Source: a virus. Taken from it: a stretch of DNA of 33,640 bases. The stretch spans positions 1-33,640 of IMG/VR virus record IMGVR_UViG_3300027805_000049; one strand, written 5' to 3'. Below, piece by piece: positions 1 to 8,572 of the stretch; within the stretch, counting starts at the first letter, position 1; each line of letters starts with the position of its first letter. The notes under the pieces were generated by a model that was given only the letters and a program-made list of their open reading frames with translations, searched no databases and was not told where the DNA came from. The translations under genes were made by a program, and so were the position numbers.

Positions 1-134
1 ACATAGCCTAAACAGACGTAGGATATAGGGCAACGTCAATACCAGCCAAGCTATCTTTAGCGTAGAAGCGTATCGTAAGCACATCGCCAGCCCTCATCGG
101 TATGTGAGCGCCACCACTCATACGAGTATCGATA
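1..134. repeat. Left copy of terminal redundancy
   Basis: Bases 9-134 are identical to 33515-33640. The first eight bases also match 33506-33513, but one G (33514 in the right copy) is missing between bases 8 and 9 here. The overlap indicates a circular or circularly permuted molecule, or an assembler overlap. I do not read it as a biological long terminal repeat, because it lies in the middle of a coding region. Confidence 0.9.
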
Positions 135-709
135 ATCTTGTTTGCGCCCATCATGTTATTGTCCACGTTGTCCAAAAGACGATACAACGAACCGTTCAAA
201 AATAGCCCCAATTTTGAGCTAGTCACGTTTGCGTTACTAGCATACTGAAAGTTAATGTGAGAATAGACCCAGTAGATACCAGTTGCATCCTCTGGGCATC
301 GGTATTGCCAGTAGGCAGAGCCGTCAGCTACAACGCCACCATTTGAGCAGCCAATAGCGCGCAGCACTTCTTTGTTAAAAGCTAGTATCTGCCAAGCGTT
401 GACCGCATATGCTTGGTTCTGCTGTATATCCCATTGGAACGAACGCTTGTAATCGCTGACCCAATGCTTTGATCTATGCTCAGATTCCTGCATTGCCTTC
501 ATGATCTTGTCGTTGTCCGTCTGGATATACTGGTTAGTGATATAAAGCTGGTTTATATCACCGTATCGTATGTTGACTGTCTCTTGGTAGGTTACTGATG
601 TAGGTGTTGTGCCTACTTGAAAGATCGCACCATTCCGCATTTGGTCACGCTCAAACGCTAGCGATGCCGGTGCTACCTTGCGGTTCTTAATTGGGTCGTT
701 GATTGGCAT
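8..709 (-). CDS. Tail-tip protein with jelly-roll-like C-terminus (N-terminal 233 residues; gene crosses the contig ends)
   Basis: This is the upstream part of a gene that continues at 33640-33418 in the closed genome, giving about 265 residues. The TAG stop at 8-10 exists only because one G is missing relative to the right-hand copy, where the same frame continues for 32 more residues. The first half is probably a virion attachment region. The second half (GIYWVYSHINF, then KLGLFLNG, HIPMRAGDVLTIRFYA) resembles the C1q/TNF-like beta jelly rolls found in phage receptor-binding proteins. The start at 709 shares a base with the stop of the preceding gene, the baseplate protein. Its place after tape measure, distal tail and hub genes suggests a minor tail or receptor-binding role. 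The fold is inferred from pattern only. Confidence 0.75.
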   Translation of the reverse strand: MPINDPIKNRKVAPASLAFERDQMRNGAIFQVGTTPTSVTYQETVNIRYGDINQLYITNQYIQTDNDKIMKAMQESEHRSKHWVSDYKRSFQWDIQQNQAYAVNAWQILAFNKEVLRAIGCSNGGVVADGSAYWQYRCPEDATGIYWVYSHINFQYASNANVTSSKLGLFLNGSLYRLLDNVDNNMMGANKIIDTRMSGGAHIPMRAGDVLTIRFYAKDSLAGIDVALYPTSV

Positions 710-2487
710 TATGCACTCACCATATAATATCTGTGCGTAGCTTTTGCGCCTACCAAGTCAACGGATATTGAGACCGGCATAGCTTTGTCCCATGAGATAT
801 TGCCGAATTTCAAGGCCGCTTCGTCAGTCAGCTCGAATTTTCCAGCTATGTAATCCGTCATCACCTTGCTGCTGATGCTCAAAGGCCATTCAACCTCTAC
901 AATAGCGTTGTTCTCGTTGCTGAATACTGTTAAAAGTAGGTTGCATAAAGCAGCAGTGATACACCCGTTAACTTGGCAGTCGTTGATTTGCAAGAAGTAG
1001 GTCGCCTGCGTTGCCGAATTGGTGCGAAAATCAGTCGCCTTGACTGGGTTCTTGAGTCCATCGGGGTCTACTTCAACGTATTGCGATGAACTGTAATTGA
1101 TTCGCGTCTTTTCGTGTACCTTAATAAAGTTATTTGGCGATACGCTGTAATACGATCCGCGAACATACAACTGATTGGTCTGCTTTATAGGTGCTTTGAA
1201 TTGAGGCCATGTATCGTCTGGGTTATTATCCTGTATATGCACCGGCATGTTATGAATTATCGGCTCAATGTTCATGCTTCGCGATGCCCTAGCCCCTCGC
1301 TGCACCTTGACTATATCAGTAGCGTCACGGTCACTATCTGTCTCAAAACGCACCTCTGCCTTGAGGATGTTATCGCCACGCTTGGTTATGCTTGAGTATG
1401 TAAGAGCGCTAGACAACGACAGCGTTGCATCTACATTGCTCGCATGATCGCGGCCTTCTGTAATACGCTTAACGTCAAAGATTGCTCGTATTGCCGTAGT
1501 TGCGCCGCTGCCGCTTACCTCGAAGCGATATCCCACACGAATGCCTGATTGCTCACAAAGTTCACGCAGGACGTCGTAAGCCGATACGTTTGCATTTGCT
1601 ATGCCGTACTTATCCTGCTGTACTAGCATGCCTCCTATTGGCGTGGTCTGTCCGTTTGGTGTAATGGTAGCCACTACCCATAGCTCTTGGTTAGTTAGCG
1701 CCGTACTGCCTGCATTACGTGGTAGTGAAGTTAGGTTAGCAGGGGGAAACCAATCGACGGCATGTGTTAGCACCTTGCGTAGATTGTTTCCATAATCAAA
1801 GTTGCCACTAATAACCGAATGAGATAGCGCCGTATTCCATGCGCCTCCACTATCTGCATAAGCATCGAGCACATCGTAAATGTTAATAAACTTTGCGCTT
1901 GCGTTGATGCTCCAGAACTCTTGTACTTGTTGCTTATTGATTAAACTACCCGTAGCAAAGCGCACTTGAAATGCTGAACGGTCGGAATCTACAAGAGTTC
2001 CTATGCCGTTGAATATGTCATAGCCGCTCTTTGTTTTTAGCCAGTAGTAAACAATATCAACTAGTTCCACATTGTAAGAGAACATGCCGTTATCTAGCGG
2101 CTGCAATTCCAATGCTTCTACGTTGTCTTCGCATCCTGCAAACTCAAGCGTCCACGTTGCGCCGCTAGTGCCGCGGTCTGTGTAGAGATACCACGTATTA
2201 CGAGTGTATATTCCGGGGCTTGTCTCGTCGTAACCTTGTTCAATATATTCCTGTATAGAACCAGCCCCACTTGGTAGCTGATCCCAAATAAGACGAAACG
2301 AAAACGTAGCGGGATTCATTAGACCATACGGAAGCGAATCAAACTCTGCGGTCAACTCGCCCATCTCAAGCAGCACTACTTCTGGCAACGGTACGATAGT
2401 GTCACCAAATGCGCCATCATAAGTTATCATGTCCAGCCGTACTTGCCATCCGTTCGGCATAGTACGAGCAATGCGATAATGTGCCAT
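709..2487 (-). CDS. Baseplate hub / tail-associated protein (Tal-like)
   Basis: A 592-residue beta-rich protein encoded third after the tape measure, the usual position of the tail hub (Tal or gp27-like) in siphoviruses. I see no peptidase or lysozyme motif, so it may be only structural. Residues 1-120 look like a compact beta domain. The middle (around 260-400) contains the kind of phrases seen in phage late-control-type hub proteins, for example SAYDVLRELCEQSGIRVGYRFEV, which suggests an FNIII/hub insertion. The ATG at 2487 is the first base of the upstream stop, giving tight coupling with the Dit-like gene. The name rests on position and size; no diagnostic motif is visible. Confidence 0.6.
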   Translation of the reverse strand: MAHYRIARTMPNGWQVRLDMITYDGAFGDTIVPLPEVVLLEMGELTAEFDSLPYGLMNPATFSFRLIWDQLPSGAGSIQEYIEQGYDETSPGIYTRNTWYLYTDRGTSGATWTLEFAGCEDNVEALELQPLDNGMFSYNVELVDIVYYWLKTKSGYDIFNGIGTLVDSDRSAFQVRFATGSLINKQQVQEFWSINASAKFINIYDVLDAYADSGGAWNTALSHSVISGNFDYGNNLRKVLTHAVDWFPPANLTSLPRNAGSTALTNQELWVVATITPNGQTTPIGGMLVQQDKYGIANANVSAYDVLRELCEQSGIRVGYRFEVSGSGATTAIRAIFDVKRITEGRDHASNVDATLSLSSALTYSSITKRGDNILKAEVRFETDSDRDATDIVKVQRGARASRSMNIEPIIHNMPVHIQDNNPDDTWPQFKAPIKQTNQLYVRGSYYSVSPNNFIKVHEKTRINYSSSQYVEVDPDGLKNPVKATDFRTNSATQATYFLQINDCQVNGCITAALCNLLLTVFSNENNAIVEVEWPLSISSKVMTDYIAGKFELTDEAALKFGNISWDKAMPVSISVDLVGAKATHRYYMVSA

Positions 2488-2975
2488 TAGCTGCGCTTCC
2501 TATGCTCAAAGGTGAGCGTTAGTGTGCGGTTACCAAACTGCTTATTGATTGCTGTGTTATTAGAAGTTAGGGTTACAGGGTATACATACGTTGCCGCTGG
2601 ATAAGCGCGCGAACCACCATCAACGCGAAGGTATAGGTACTTGAAATCGCGGATGATGTTGAGCAGAGCAATCATATCCTCCATATCCTGTTCTAAAGTT
2701 ACTGCTGTTGCATCGTAACTAAACGGATAGGTCTCAATTTGGAACTGTATACGACGCGTCGTAAATCCTATGACCGTGCCGCTAACATCCTCCAGCGTAC
2801 CTGTGTTAAACACATAGTCAAACTGCGGAGCAAGTATGTAAACGCTTTTGCTTGTTGCTGTTGTCAATGCTGATATAAGCATCATTGCGCCGCCATACGT
2901 CGCATCGGTTGTAGTTGTCGCTGTATCTGTATTGCTGCCATACAGCGTTATTGTCCAGTTACTCTTTGCTGGCAT
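2487..2975 (-). CDS. Distal tail (Dit-like) protein
   Basis: A 162-residue protein directly downstream of the tape measure gene (one base between them) and upstream of the hub gene, where Dit genes normally lie. The sequence is beta-rich, with a TTTRRIQFQIETYPF segment, a central helix-like stretch EQDMEDMIALLNIIRDF, and a C-terminal strand ending LTLTFEHRKRS, a common end for tail-ring proteins. It would form the hexameric ring joining the tail tube to the hub. There are no catalytic motifs. The assignment is from gene order and general appearance, so a minor tail protein of another type is possible. Confidence 0.5.
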   Translation of the reverse strand: MPAKSNWTITLYGSNTDTATTTTDATYGGAMMLISALTTATSKSVYILAPQFDYVFNTGTLEDVSGTVIGFTTRRIQFQIETYPFSYDATAVTLEQDMEDMIALLNIIRDFKYLYLRVDGGSRAYPAATYVYPVTLTSNNTAINKQFGNRTLTLTFEHRKRS

Positions 2976-2976
2976 A

Positions 2977-5900
2977 TTATCCTCTCAACTTTCTTGCAAT
3001 CATTCGTGAGCGGTCGCGCTCGTAAAGATACGTGTCCATGCCTACTTGCACATCAACGCCCATGTTGCCTTGTATGCCGTTCGGCATTGAGTCCAGACGC
3101 TGCCGAATAGCCGATAACTCCGAGCGCATAAGCTGCAACTCTGTTACTGGTATCGTGCTGATCTGGTTATCCGCTAGCATCTTCTGCAAAGCAGGGAAAG
3201 ACTCAAGCGATTTGCCGCTGTGCAGGTGCTCAAGCAGCGCCCTGTTCTTGCGTGTGGTTTCGGCGGTCATCACGAACTCTTGTCCGTGTACTACGCCTGC
3301 CACTTGCTTTGTACCGCCATTGCCCGTGTAACCACCCTCTTCAAAGCCAGACAATGCAGATTGCAATAATGCTTTTAACGCTTGCACGGCTGCCAAGCCC
3401 GCGATCTGTCCGAATGGAGGCGGGATAACCGAGCTAAACAAGGCAACAATCGATGGCGTGTACAGGTCAAGCAATGCGCTGACAGTAGAGCCGACTACTT
3501 TCTTGAGTGCCTCTCCTGCGCTTTCACCGCCTGCTACAAGCGACGCAAAAGCAGCGCCCGCAGATACGGCAATTTGATTGAGTGCCGCGTCCTGTACTTC
3601 TGCGGATTCTTTGGCTAGTTTCTCATCTTCTTTCTTGAGATTGGCGCGATCCTGTGCGTACTTTTCCTCAATCGCCTTAAGCGCCGCTTCGTAAACTTCC
3701 TTGTCCTTGATACCCTGATCTTGAAGCGCCTTAACTTCTGCCGCCTTTAGTTTTTCAAGGTCAATCTCTTGTTTTGCTATCTCTTTTCTACGTTCTAGTG
3801 CAGCGTTAACCGTATTAATACCGTCCTGTGCTGCCTGTGCCTGCTGATCTGCGATAGCTTGGAATGCTTGCGAGATAGCCGTAGCAGTCGCGCTCGCGGT
3901 CTGTTCCTGTTGTGATTGCAAGTTAGCGAGCTGGTCTACCGATTCCTGGTAGGTCGCCGTACCATCTTGCAAGTTCTCAATCAGCTTTTCTTGCTCTTCA
4001 TTCAACGCCGCTGCTTTGTCCGCAGCTTCCCCGTAGATAGTCGCAAAATCTACCGAGCGCAGAGCTTCACCAATTCCACGCAATGAGTCGGCAAATATTT
4101 CGCCTGCCTGCTTGACCTGTTGCTGCCTTATCTGCGCTACGATGTCCGCCGTACCCTTCGCAATTTCATCCGCGCTCTGCTGGTATGCCGCGCGAATCTG
4201 CAAAGCGTAGACATTAGACGTATCGCTTGGCAACGATTGCAGCTCTTGGAAGATACGCTGGCGTGCCTCCGCTGCACTTGCCTTGAACGTAGCGGGATCA
4301 ATCAAGCCAAGCTGCAACTGCTGTGCTAGCTTTTCGATCGCCTCCTTGTACGCTGGCGTCTGCTCTATAATGGCGTCAATGCCTTCGCTCAAACTGCCCT
4401 CAATAACGGCACGCTGCGCTGATAGCAGCTCATTAGCTACGCCTGCATTGCCTGCTGCGAGCTGCGCCTTCAATCGCTCCACACGCTGCGCTGCAAACTT
4501 GGCTGTAATATCGTCCAGCTTCTTTTGCTGTTCCTCTTCTGACTTTAACTGCTGCGCTCTGGCCTTTGCTTCTATCTCGGCAATCTTACGACCATTCTCT
4601 TCGCGCAATATCTCAATACGCTTGTTGATTACCGCCTCTTCTGCGGTGCGAAGTTCGCCTGTACTCTTTAGCTGTTTGCGCTGTTCTTCGATAGCTGCTA
4701 TCGCGTACTTCTGTTCAATCTCAATACGCTTCTTTGCTTGATCTTCATCGCTTGCTATTGTGTCCGTTGCTGCCAGTTCCCGCGCTTTTGCCTGCTCTGC
4801 GGTCAATCCTGCTAGCTCTTCCTTGGCTTTGCGTAGTGCTTCGGCTGCTGCCTTTGCTTTCTCTGGGTCTACGGGTGTAGTCTTTGCTGCCTTCTTATTG
4901 CTTTCTGCAAGGTTGTTTGTTGCGGAAGCTACGTTCTTGGTTTCTTCCGTCTGCTTTTTTAGTGATTGCGTAGTCTTTGCGCTGGTATCGTCAATGCCTA
5001 GCAAGGCATTTTTGATAGTGTTCAAATCGAATGATGCTATTGCATTTATGAGCCGTGTAATGTACTTAACGACTTCATCAATGATCGTAATTAACGACGT
5101 AGCAACACCCGCAAAGAACTGGAGTACGTTAGCAACACCCTGTATTATCCCGATCGCCGCGCTCAAAACAAGATTAAGCGCACCCATTACTACCTTATTT
5201 TCGGTAATGAGCTTGACTAATGAGATAAACAGCTTTGCAAGAACGCCAATAACAGGCACGAGTGCCGTTGCAATTTGACCGACTAACTGCCCGATAGTAG
5301 GAAGCAACGCCAATATCACGTCAAAGATTGGCTGCAATGCAGGAAATAACTGACGGAAAGTGTCAGCTAAAATGTTGATGATTTGCGTGAGCGGCTGCAT
5401 TGCCGTGTTGACTACTTGCAATATCACCGGTACTAGCTGCTGTATCAATCCGAGCAACGGTTCGAGAACGGCCGATATAAGAGATAGCAACGGCCCAGAC
5501 AACGAAGATACAAGCGTGCTAATAGCTCCGCCAATCTGTTGCAGAATAGGTGCAAGCGGAGTCAAGATACCCTGCAATACCGGCAGCAGCGATTCCAACA
5601 CAGGCAGCAGCGTTTGCGCCAATGGTATCAGCGCTTCCAGTAACTGCGAGCCGATCTTCTCGAATACTTCCCCAAGCTGGTTTTGCAGCTTGTTGAGAAT
5701 ACCGCCTACATCGCCCTGCTGCTCCGCTACCGTCTTGAATGATTCACCAAGCTGCTCATTGGCTGCCTTCAACTTTTCGGCGGGCGAGATATTGGACTTC
5801 AACACCTCCGCAAGCTGCGGATATTTCTTGCTCAAGTTCTCAATAGCAGCCGCGCCTTCGGGATCGTTGATGCCCCGCGCAAATGCTTTTGCTACTGCTT

Positions 5901-6492
5901 CGCCCTTAACCGCTCCGTTGGTGAACGTCTCAAGTCCAGCGGCGAGCTTTGTCAAATCCTGTGCGCTCTCACCTGTAAAGCCGCCCAATGATGCTACCGA
6001 TACAGCAAGCTCGCGTGTTCGTGCTACCGGCTGCCCTAAATTATTGGCAAGCTCAAGAGATGACTTCGACACCTTTTCTATTTCAGCGTCTACGTCTGCT
6101 ATGCCTTGCGCCTTAAACGCTACCTCTAGCGAATCCTGAAACTCATCGGCTGCAAGTGCGCCTTCTTTAAGGCCACCTACAATACCAGACAATGCCTGCG
6201 AGGCAGCGCCACCAAGAGCACCGCCTGCAATAGCACCGAGACCACCTAGCTTTTTAGAGAATCCACCGGCACTAGCTTCCGCGCCTTTGGTGTCTACATC
6301 TACCTTTACAGTTTCAGTCCTAGATAAGCCGTCAATCTTCTTATCTGCGCTGTCAACTTCGCTATCGTTGACGTTAACTTTTACGCTTGGCTTGGCATTG
6401 CCTAGCTTGTTGATCATGCCAAGCGCATCTGCAAGCGTCTTCTTGAGTGACGTTAAATCTAGGCCAATACTAACGGTAGCTTTTTCTGCCAT
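2977..6492 (-). CDS. Tail tape measure protein
   Basis: At 1171 residues this is the longest gene in the window. It starts with a typical tape-measure N-terminus (SIGLDLTSLKKTLADAL). Residues about 80-125 are Gly/Ala rich with LGGLGAIAGGALGG. Residues about 280-490 form repeated hydrophobic helices (PLLSLISAVLEPLLGLIQQL) that could insert in the host membrane. Residues about 540-720 and 800-960 are Ala/Glu/Lys-rich coiled coil. The C-terminus has FEEGGYTGNGG and VHGQEFVMTAETTRKN, a recurrent tape-measure ending. At about 0.15 nm per residue it predicts a tail near 175 nm. The start at 6492 shares a base with the upstream chaperone stop. Identification is strong; the exact tail length is inference. 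Confidence 0.93.
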   Translation of the reverse strand: MAEKATVSIGLDLTSLKKTLADALGMINKLGNAKPSVKVNVNDSEVDSADKKIDGLSRTETVKVDVDTKGAEASAGGFSKKLGGLGAIAGGALGGAASQALSGIVGGLKEGALAADEFQDSLEVAFKAQGIADVDAEIEKVSKSSLELANNLGQPVARTRELAVSVASLGGFTGESAQDLTKLAAGLETFTNGAVKGEAVAKAFARGINDPEGAAAIENLSKKYPQLAEVLKSNISPAEKLKAANEQLGESFKTVAEQQGDVGGILNKLQNQLGEVFEKIGSQLLEALIPLAQTLLPVLESLLPVLQGILTPLAPILQQIGGAISTLVSSLSGPLLSLISAVLEPLLGLIQQLVPVILQVVNTAMQPLTQIINILADTFRQLFPALQPIFDVILALLPTIGQLVGQIATALVPVIGVLAKLFISLVKLITENKVVMGALNLVLSAAIGIIQGVANVLQFFAGVATSLITIIDEVVKYITRLINAIASFDLNTIKNALLGIDDTSAKTTQSLKKQTEETKNVASATNNLAESNKKAAKTTPVDPEKAKAAAEALRKAKEELAGLTAEQAKARELAATDTIASDEDQAKKRIEIEQKYAIAAIEEQRKQLKSTGELRTAEEAVINKRIEILREENGRKIAEIEAKARAQQLKSEEEQQKKLDDITAKFAAQRVERLKAQLAAGNAGVANELLSAQRAVIEGSLSEGIDAIIEQTPAYKEAIEKLAQQLQLGLIDPATFKASAAEARQRIFQELQSLPSDTSNVYALQIRAAYQQSADEIAKGTADIVAQIRQQQVKQAGEIFADSLRGIGEALRSVDFATIYGEAADKAAALNEEQEKLIENLQDGTATYQESVDQLANLQSQQEQTASATATAISQAFQAIADQQAQAAQDGINTVNAALERRKEIAKQEIDLEKLKAAEVKALQDQGIKDKEVYEAALKAIEEKYAQDRANLKKEDEKLAKESAEVQDAALNQIAVSAGAAFASLVAGGESAGEALKKVVGSTVSALLDLYTPSIVALFSSVIPPPFGQIAGLAAVQALKALLQSALSGFEEGGYTGNGGTKQVAGVVHGQEFVMTAETTRKNRALLEHLHSGKSLESFPALQKMLADNQISTIPVTELQLMRSELSAIRQRLDSMPNGIQGNMGVDVQVGMDTYLYERDRSRMIARKLRG

Positions 6493-6929
6493 TACTTCAT
6501 TTCAAGTAGGGTGCTGCAATACTTCTGCACATCCGCCATTGTTACGTGATGCCAGAATCCTTCGGTCTCAAAATCTTTTGCGTCCTGTTCTGATAGCTTG
6601 CTCTTGTCTGCCGTCGCTTTGATGCAGTCAATACCGAGCATGAGCGCGCTCATTGTGTGCGGAAGTTCCTGCATTTGGCGATGCAATGCGGCTGCTTTGA
6701 CCATGTTCGTCTTTGCCCATTCGGTCAGGTCAAGCTCGGTAAAAGTTCCGCCGTTTAAGATTGCTTTATCAACAAGCGCAGCGAACTCTGCATCTTCTGC
6801 GTACATCTTCGATACGCTTGCCATGATGCGGTCTTTGCTGTGCTCTTCGATATACGTGCTGATCTTGCCTTGCCATTCTTGCAAGAGCTTCGCGTTCGCT
6901 ACTGATAGCGGGATAGGTTCAAAATTCAT
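6492..6929 (-). CDS. Tail assembly chaperone-like protein, paralogue B
   Basis: A 145-residue protein immediately upstream of the tape measure gene, the standard place for tail assembly chaperones. It is a shorter paralogue of the protein at 7283-7894: both share an N-terminal pattern (IPLSVANAKLLQEW here, LPVTLRNQQICKDW there) and a C-terminal block MLGIDCIKATADKSKLSEQD (here) against LLGIDCIRATVDYSKLTEQE. The ribosome binding site is duplicated too: AAGGACACACAATGAA precedes both genes. It overlaps the upstream small gene by 11 bases. It presumably coats or folds the tape measure protein during tail assembly. The function is inferred from position. Confidence 0.7.
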   Translation of the reverse strand: MNFEPIPLSVANAKLLQEWQGKISTYIEEHSKDRIMASVSKMYAEDAEFAALVDKAILNGGTFTELDLTEWAKTNMVKAAALHRQMQELPHTMSALMLGIDCIKATADKSKLSEQDAKDFETEGFWHHVTMADVQKYCSTLLEMK

Positions 6930-7314
6930 TGTGTGTCCTTCGAGGTTTGTTTAATCGCTTGCCGCTGGCTTTCTCGTACATGTATGCCTGTTCGCCCATG
7001 TCCCCAGTCCACCACGGCTTCTTATAGTTAATTGCTTTTTGGATATTTACCAGCTTGTAGAATTCCGCATACGCCATATCCATTACTTGGTAGTAACTCA
7101 ATCCCCATTCTTGAGCGTATTGCAGAGCCATTGCCATAGATGATGCGGTCTTTGGTAACGTGTCGGTGTAGTTATCGTCTATGTCCATTGTAAAGTTAGG
7201 ATGGTCTTGCGAGAAACCGTACTTGTCTAGCAGCTTCACATCGTGAATTTTCCACATAGTCACCCGCCAAACTTGGTATAACTCATTGCTTGTGTGAGCT
7301 GCGAAATCGGTCAA
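6919..7314 (-). CDS. Putative tail assembly protein between the two chaperone paralogues
   Basis: 131 residues, Tyr/Trp/Met-rich and probably helical, with no family recognised. The start is most likely the TTG at 7314, because a strong GGAGGT lies 11 bases upstream; the ATG at 7257 is the fallback. It overlaps the end of the first chaperone gene by 32 bases in another frame. A G/GT-style fusion would need a +1 shift, and I see no slippery site, so I treat it as a separate gene. Its place next to the tape measure suggests a role in tail assembly (a GT-like protein), but nothing in the protein proves it. Confidence 0.65.
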   Translation of the reverse strand: MTDFAAHTSNELYQVWRVTMWKIHDVKLLDKYGFSQDHPNFTMDIDDNYTDTLPKTASSMAMALQYAQEWGLSYYQVMDMAYAEFYKLVNIQKAINYKKPWWTGDMGEQAYMYEKASGKRLNKPRRTHNEF

Positions 7315-7894
7315 CGTATTGAGCCACCTCCGAGGCCGTCACGTCCTGCCAGAATTCACTATCATTTGCGCTCTTGATAGCGTCCGATTCCTGCTCTGTT
7401 AGCTTGCTATAATCGACCGTAGCACGTATGCAGTCAATGCCCAATAGCATAGACTCCATCGTCTGCGGGAAAGCATCTAGGTTAAAGTACATCTGCCGCC
7501 CTATTTCGGGGCTATCTTTCAGCAGCACAACCAGCGAATCCTTAAGTTCCTGCTCTGCTATGGCCTTCGCTGCCTCCTGCGTCATCGGCTCGTATTCCAG
7601 CTCTGGCTGCTTTGCCTCTTTGCGCTGCTCATTCTCGTAGTCGTGCTGCGCCTTATGTGCCTCTATTAGCCCCGTAATTCGCGCCTGAAGCGTTACATTG
7701 TTGACCATGCCCACTTCGTCGATTAGCTCGGCTAACTCTTCGCTACCGTGCCGCAATCGCGCAATCGTGCGGAGCATATACTCAACGCTTCGTTGCTGTA
7801 TGTGATTGCTAATTCTTTGATACCAGTCCTTGCAAATCTGCTGATTGCGTAGCGTGACCGGTAGATGGTCTATTTCTATGCCGTTTAATTTCAT
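7283..7894 (-). CDS. Tail assembly chaperone-like protein, paralogue A
   Basis: 203 residues. It is the long paralogue of the 6492-6929 product; the extra length comes from an acidic, Glu/Lys/Gln-rich helical insertion at about residues 75-130. The shared blocks lie at both ends (LPVTLRNQQICKDWYQRIS near the N-terminus, FPQTMESMLLGIDC near the C-terminus). The ATG at 7894 has an AAGGACA Shine-Dalgarno and is preceded by a structured 86-base gap after the major tail gene. By position it matches the G-type tail assembly chaperone of long-tailed phages. The family name is inferred from context. Confidence 0.7.
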   Translation of the reverse strand: MKLNGIEIDHLPVTLRNQQICKDWYQRISNHIQQRSVEYMLRTIARLRHGSEELAELIDEVGMVNNVTLQARITGLIEAHKAQHDYENEQRKEAKQPELEYEPMTQEAAKAIAEQELKDSLVVLLKDSPEIGRQMYFNLDAFPQTMESMLLGIDCIRATVDYSKLTEQESDAIKSANDSEFWQDVTASEVAQYVDRFRSSHKQ

Positions 7895-7980
7895 TGTGTG
7901 TCCTTATAAATAGGGGGCCAGTAACTGACGGGACACAGATCGCCAGCACCAGCCCCCAGTATGCGTATTGCTACGCTTAA
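7895..7980 (-). promoter_or_regulatory. Structured intercistronic RNA between major tail gene and chaperone gene
   Basis: The transcript of this gap can form two hairpins. The first, right after the major-tail stop, is GCGTA-GCAA-TACGC (7976-7963), a 5-bp stem with a GNRA tetraloop. The second is branched: GGGGGC pairs with GCCCCC (7957-7952 with 7918-7913), and inside it CTGGCG pairs with CGTCAG (7946-7941 with 7930-7925) over a 10-base loop. It is followed by TATTTATAAGGACA, which has no proper U-run. It may be a partial attenuator or an RNA stabiliser that sets the ratio of major tail protein to chaperone. The function is inference. Confidence 0.6.
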
Positions 7981-8571
7981 TTACGCAAGGTTTACAAGCA
8001 TCTTGCCGTATGGATAAGATGCTGCTGCGACCGTTACTGATGTTGCCGTTGTTGATGTGTACGACGTAAGAACAGCAGAAGGTACGAGCAAGTCAGTTGT
8101 GATGCTTGTTGCAATAGCCGTAAGCGTTGGCTTAACATAAGCTGTACCGGCAAAGTTTACAGAGCCAGATGACTTTGCAACCTTAACAAGACCAGCCCAT
8201 GCGAGGCGGTTCCCATCGTTTGTACCACCTGATATAGTAGCTCCACGTACAAGCATAGCAAGAGTCGTGCTGCCAGCAGATGCGCCGCTGATAATTTCGC
8301 CGTCTTCCATCGTCAGCTCTTCAGTTGTAGCTGATGATGTAGAAGCAGGTGCGTATGTCTGGACAAATGACCAATAAAGCGAGTCTGCCTGTACTTGGTC
8401 GAGCGTCCATGTGCGAATACCGTTGTCATCGTTTGCGCCGTCTGACGTGATCTGTGAATTACACGTATAGACAGGAGTAGTCGATGCGAAGGTTGTCTGT
8501 GTTGTACCAACAGTAACCGTAAAGAACTCTGCCTTACGACCACCATTGATTACATATCCAGATAGTGCCAT
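7981..8571 (-). CDS. Major tail (tube) protein
   Basis: 196 residues, rich in Ser, Thr, Ala and Gly, with alternating beta-strand patterns as in siphovirus tube proteins. It lies between the tail-completion genes and the chaperone/tape-measure genes, exactly where the major tail protein is expected. The ATG at 8571 follows a GGAGAAATGAA ribosome binding site. No signal peptide or enzymatic motif is present. The next gene upstream is a glycosyltransferase, so this protein is a candidate for glycosylation of its many Ser/Thr residues. The assignment is by synteny and composition. Confidence 0.72.
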   Translation of the reverse strand: MALSGYVINGGRKAEFFTVTVGTTQTTFASTTPVYTCNSQITSDGANDDNGIRTWTLDQVQADSLYWSFVQTYAPASTSSATTEELTMEDGEIISGASAGSTTLAMLVRGATISGGTNDGNRLAWAGLVKVAKSSGSVNFAGTAYVKPTLTAIATSITTDLLVPSAVLTSYTSTTATSVTVAAASYPYGKMLVNLA

Positions 8572-8572
8572 T

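Noticed and set aside
8-10. Natural stop of the tail-tip gene
   Set aside because: The right-end copy of the same DNA has an extra G that removes this stop.
5360-6139. 259-codon open frame on the plus strand inside the tape measure gene
   Set aside because: It is the antisense of a strongly supported gene with biased codons; the translation shows no domain, and no ribosome site fits.
7283-7314. Programmed frameshift fusing two tail assembly genes
   Set aside because: It would need a +1 shift and no slippery heptamer is seen, while a GGAGGT ribosome site serves a TTG start.
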